Program-made: the position numbers and the translations under genes
Part shown: positions 4,936 through 5,415 of the stretch, one piece after another
Layout of the letters: every line of letters begins with the position of its first letter
How positions within the stretch are numbered: the stretch's first letter is position 1
The notes under the pieces: generated by a model
The model's database searches: none
What the model saw: the letters and a program-made list of their open reading frames with translations, nothing else
What the model was told of the DNA's origin: nothing
NCBI GenBank assembly: GCA_017853285.1
Contig: JAFMJU010000288.1
Coordinates: 1 to 5,415 of the forward strand
Length of the DNA stretch: 5,415 bases
Reading direction: 5' to 3'
DNA from: Gemmataceae bacterium
GTDB lineage: Bacteria; Planctomycetota; Planctomycetia; Gemmatales; Gemmataceae

Positions 4936-5415
4936 TCAACGCTTCCAAACATCCAGCATCACCTGAACCAGCGCCCGCATGGATGGCTCGGCGGCTTCGC
5001 CGGCGACCGGCCAGCCCAGTTCGCGCACCACCGCGCTGGTGACCGGGCTGAGGCTGAAGACCTGGGTCTTGCCCGAGCGGATCGCCTCCAACTGATCCTC
5101 CCCCAGCAACCGGGCCAGCGCCCGGGCGATGTTGCCGCTGGTCAGCACCACCGCGTCCAGCGGGGCCTGGGCCAGCCAGTCCGCCTCGGCGGGGTGGAGT
5201 TTTTTGCGGTCTTCCTGGCGGTAGGCCACCCACTCGCAAACGTCGCAGACCGGGCCCAGGGTTTTGGCCAGCACATCCCGCCCGCGGTCGGCACCCACCA
5301 GCAGCACGGTTTGGCCCGCCGCGCGGCCCTTCAGTTCGGCCGCCAGGCTCTCGGCGTTGCCGCCCGGGTTCCAGCAATCGGGGCGGATTCCATGGCGCTG
5401 GAGGGCGGCCCCGGT
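4936..5415 (-). CDS. hemD: Uroporphyrinogen-III synthase, N-terminus cut by window edge
   Basis: The frame is open from the right edge to the stop at 4936, showing 159 residues of a protein normally about 250 long. The enzyme closes hydroxymethylbilane and flips ring D to make uroporphyrinogen III, the precursor of haem, sirohaem and cobalamin, in the cytoplasm. The visible part starts in the linker with TGAALQRHGIRPD (1-13), continues with GGNAESLAAEL (18-28) and VLLVGADRGRDVLAKTLG (37-54), then VAYRQED (63-69). Next come DAVVLTSGNIARALARLLG (87-105), VFSLSPVTSAVVRELGWPV (119-137) and the helix AEPSMRALVQVML (142-154). The LTSGN and SPVTS loops match the HemD pattern of a serine/threonine-rich active-site cleft; the family is poorly conserved otherwise. 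The start lies beyond the window. A GTG at 5307 lies in frame but inside the conserved domain, so it is not the start. Whether hemA or hemC stands next to it cannot be seen. Confidence 0.88.
   Translation of the reverse strand, partial: TGAALQRHGIRPDCWNPGGNAESLAAELKGRAAGQTVLLVGADRGRDVLAKTLGPVCDVCEWVAYRQEDRKKLHPAEADWLAQAPLDAVVLTSGNIARALARLLGEDQLEAIRSGKTQVFSLSPVTSAVVRELGWPVAGEAAEPSMRALVQVMLDVWKR

Noticed and set aside
4901..5377. Minus-strand frame of 158 codons overlapping hemD
   Set aside because: It is in another frame from the HemD-like product and reads as a Gly/Arg/Pro-rich chain.

Overview
The window is GC-rich bacterial DNA, densely coded, and looks like a chromosomal housekeeping region rather than a mobile one. 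I see no rRNA, tRNA, CRISPR array, transposase or phage gene. My best guess for the host is a member of the Planctomycetota. The guess rests on an MsbA-like ABC exporter with a long charged coiled-coil insert after its first membrane helix, and on a 60-residue two-helix membrane protein; both resemble proteins I associate with that phylum. This is an inference and no marker gene settles it.

Layout. (1) Positions 1-1580, minus strand: an ArnT/PMT-type membrane glycosyltransferase, open for 526 codons and cut by the left edge. (2) 1597-3678, minus strand: a complete 693-residue exporter of the MsbA type, 16 bases upstream of the glycosyltransferase, so the two probably form one transcription unit. 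(3) 3679-4079: a divergent intergenic region with two AT-rich islands that carry an inverted repeat and a repeated 9-mer, followed by a 50-base stretch without any G. (4) 4080-4355, plus strand: a 91-residue protein rich in paired cysteines, with a strong Shine-Dalgarno site. (5) 4356-4713: a non-coding stretch with several hairpins in a row. One is a very good intrinsic terminator; beyond it lie a possible promoter and another hairpin. (6) 4714-4896, plus strand: a 60-residue protein with two predicted membrane helices. (7) 4936-5415, minus strand: the C-terminal 159 residues of uroporphyrinogen-III synthase (HemD), cut by the right edge and convergent with the small membrane gene.

How the genes relate. 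The exporter and glycosyltransferase pair suggests envelope work: flipping a lipid-linked or lipid A-like substrate across the inner membrane and decorating a lipid or protein on the outer face with a sugar from a polyprenyl-phosphate donor. HemD belongs to haem and tetrapyrrole synthesis and appears to be an unrelated neighbour. The two small plus-strand proteins have no function that I can recognise. I did not find a convincing new multi-gene system. The most interesting items are the structured 3' region after the cysteine-rich gene, the operator-like repeats in the divergent intergenic region, and the two small uncharacterised proteins.
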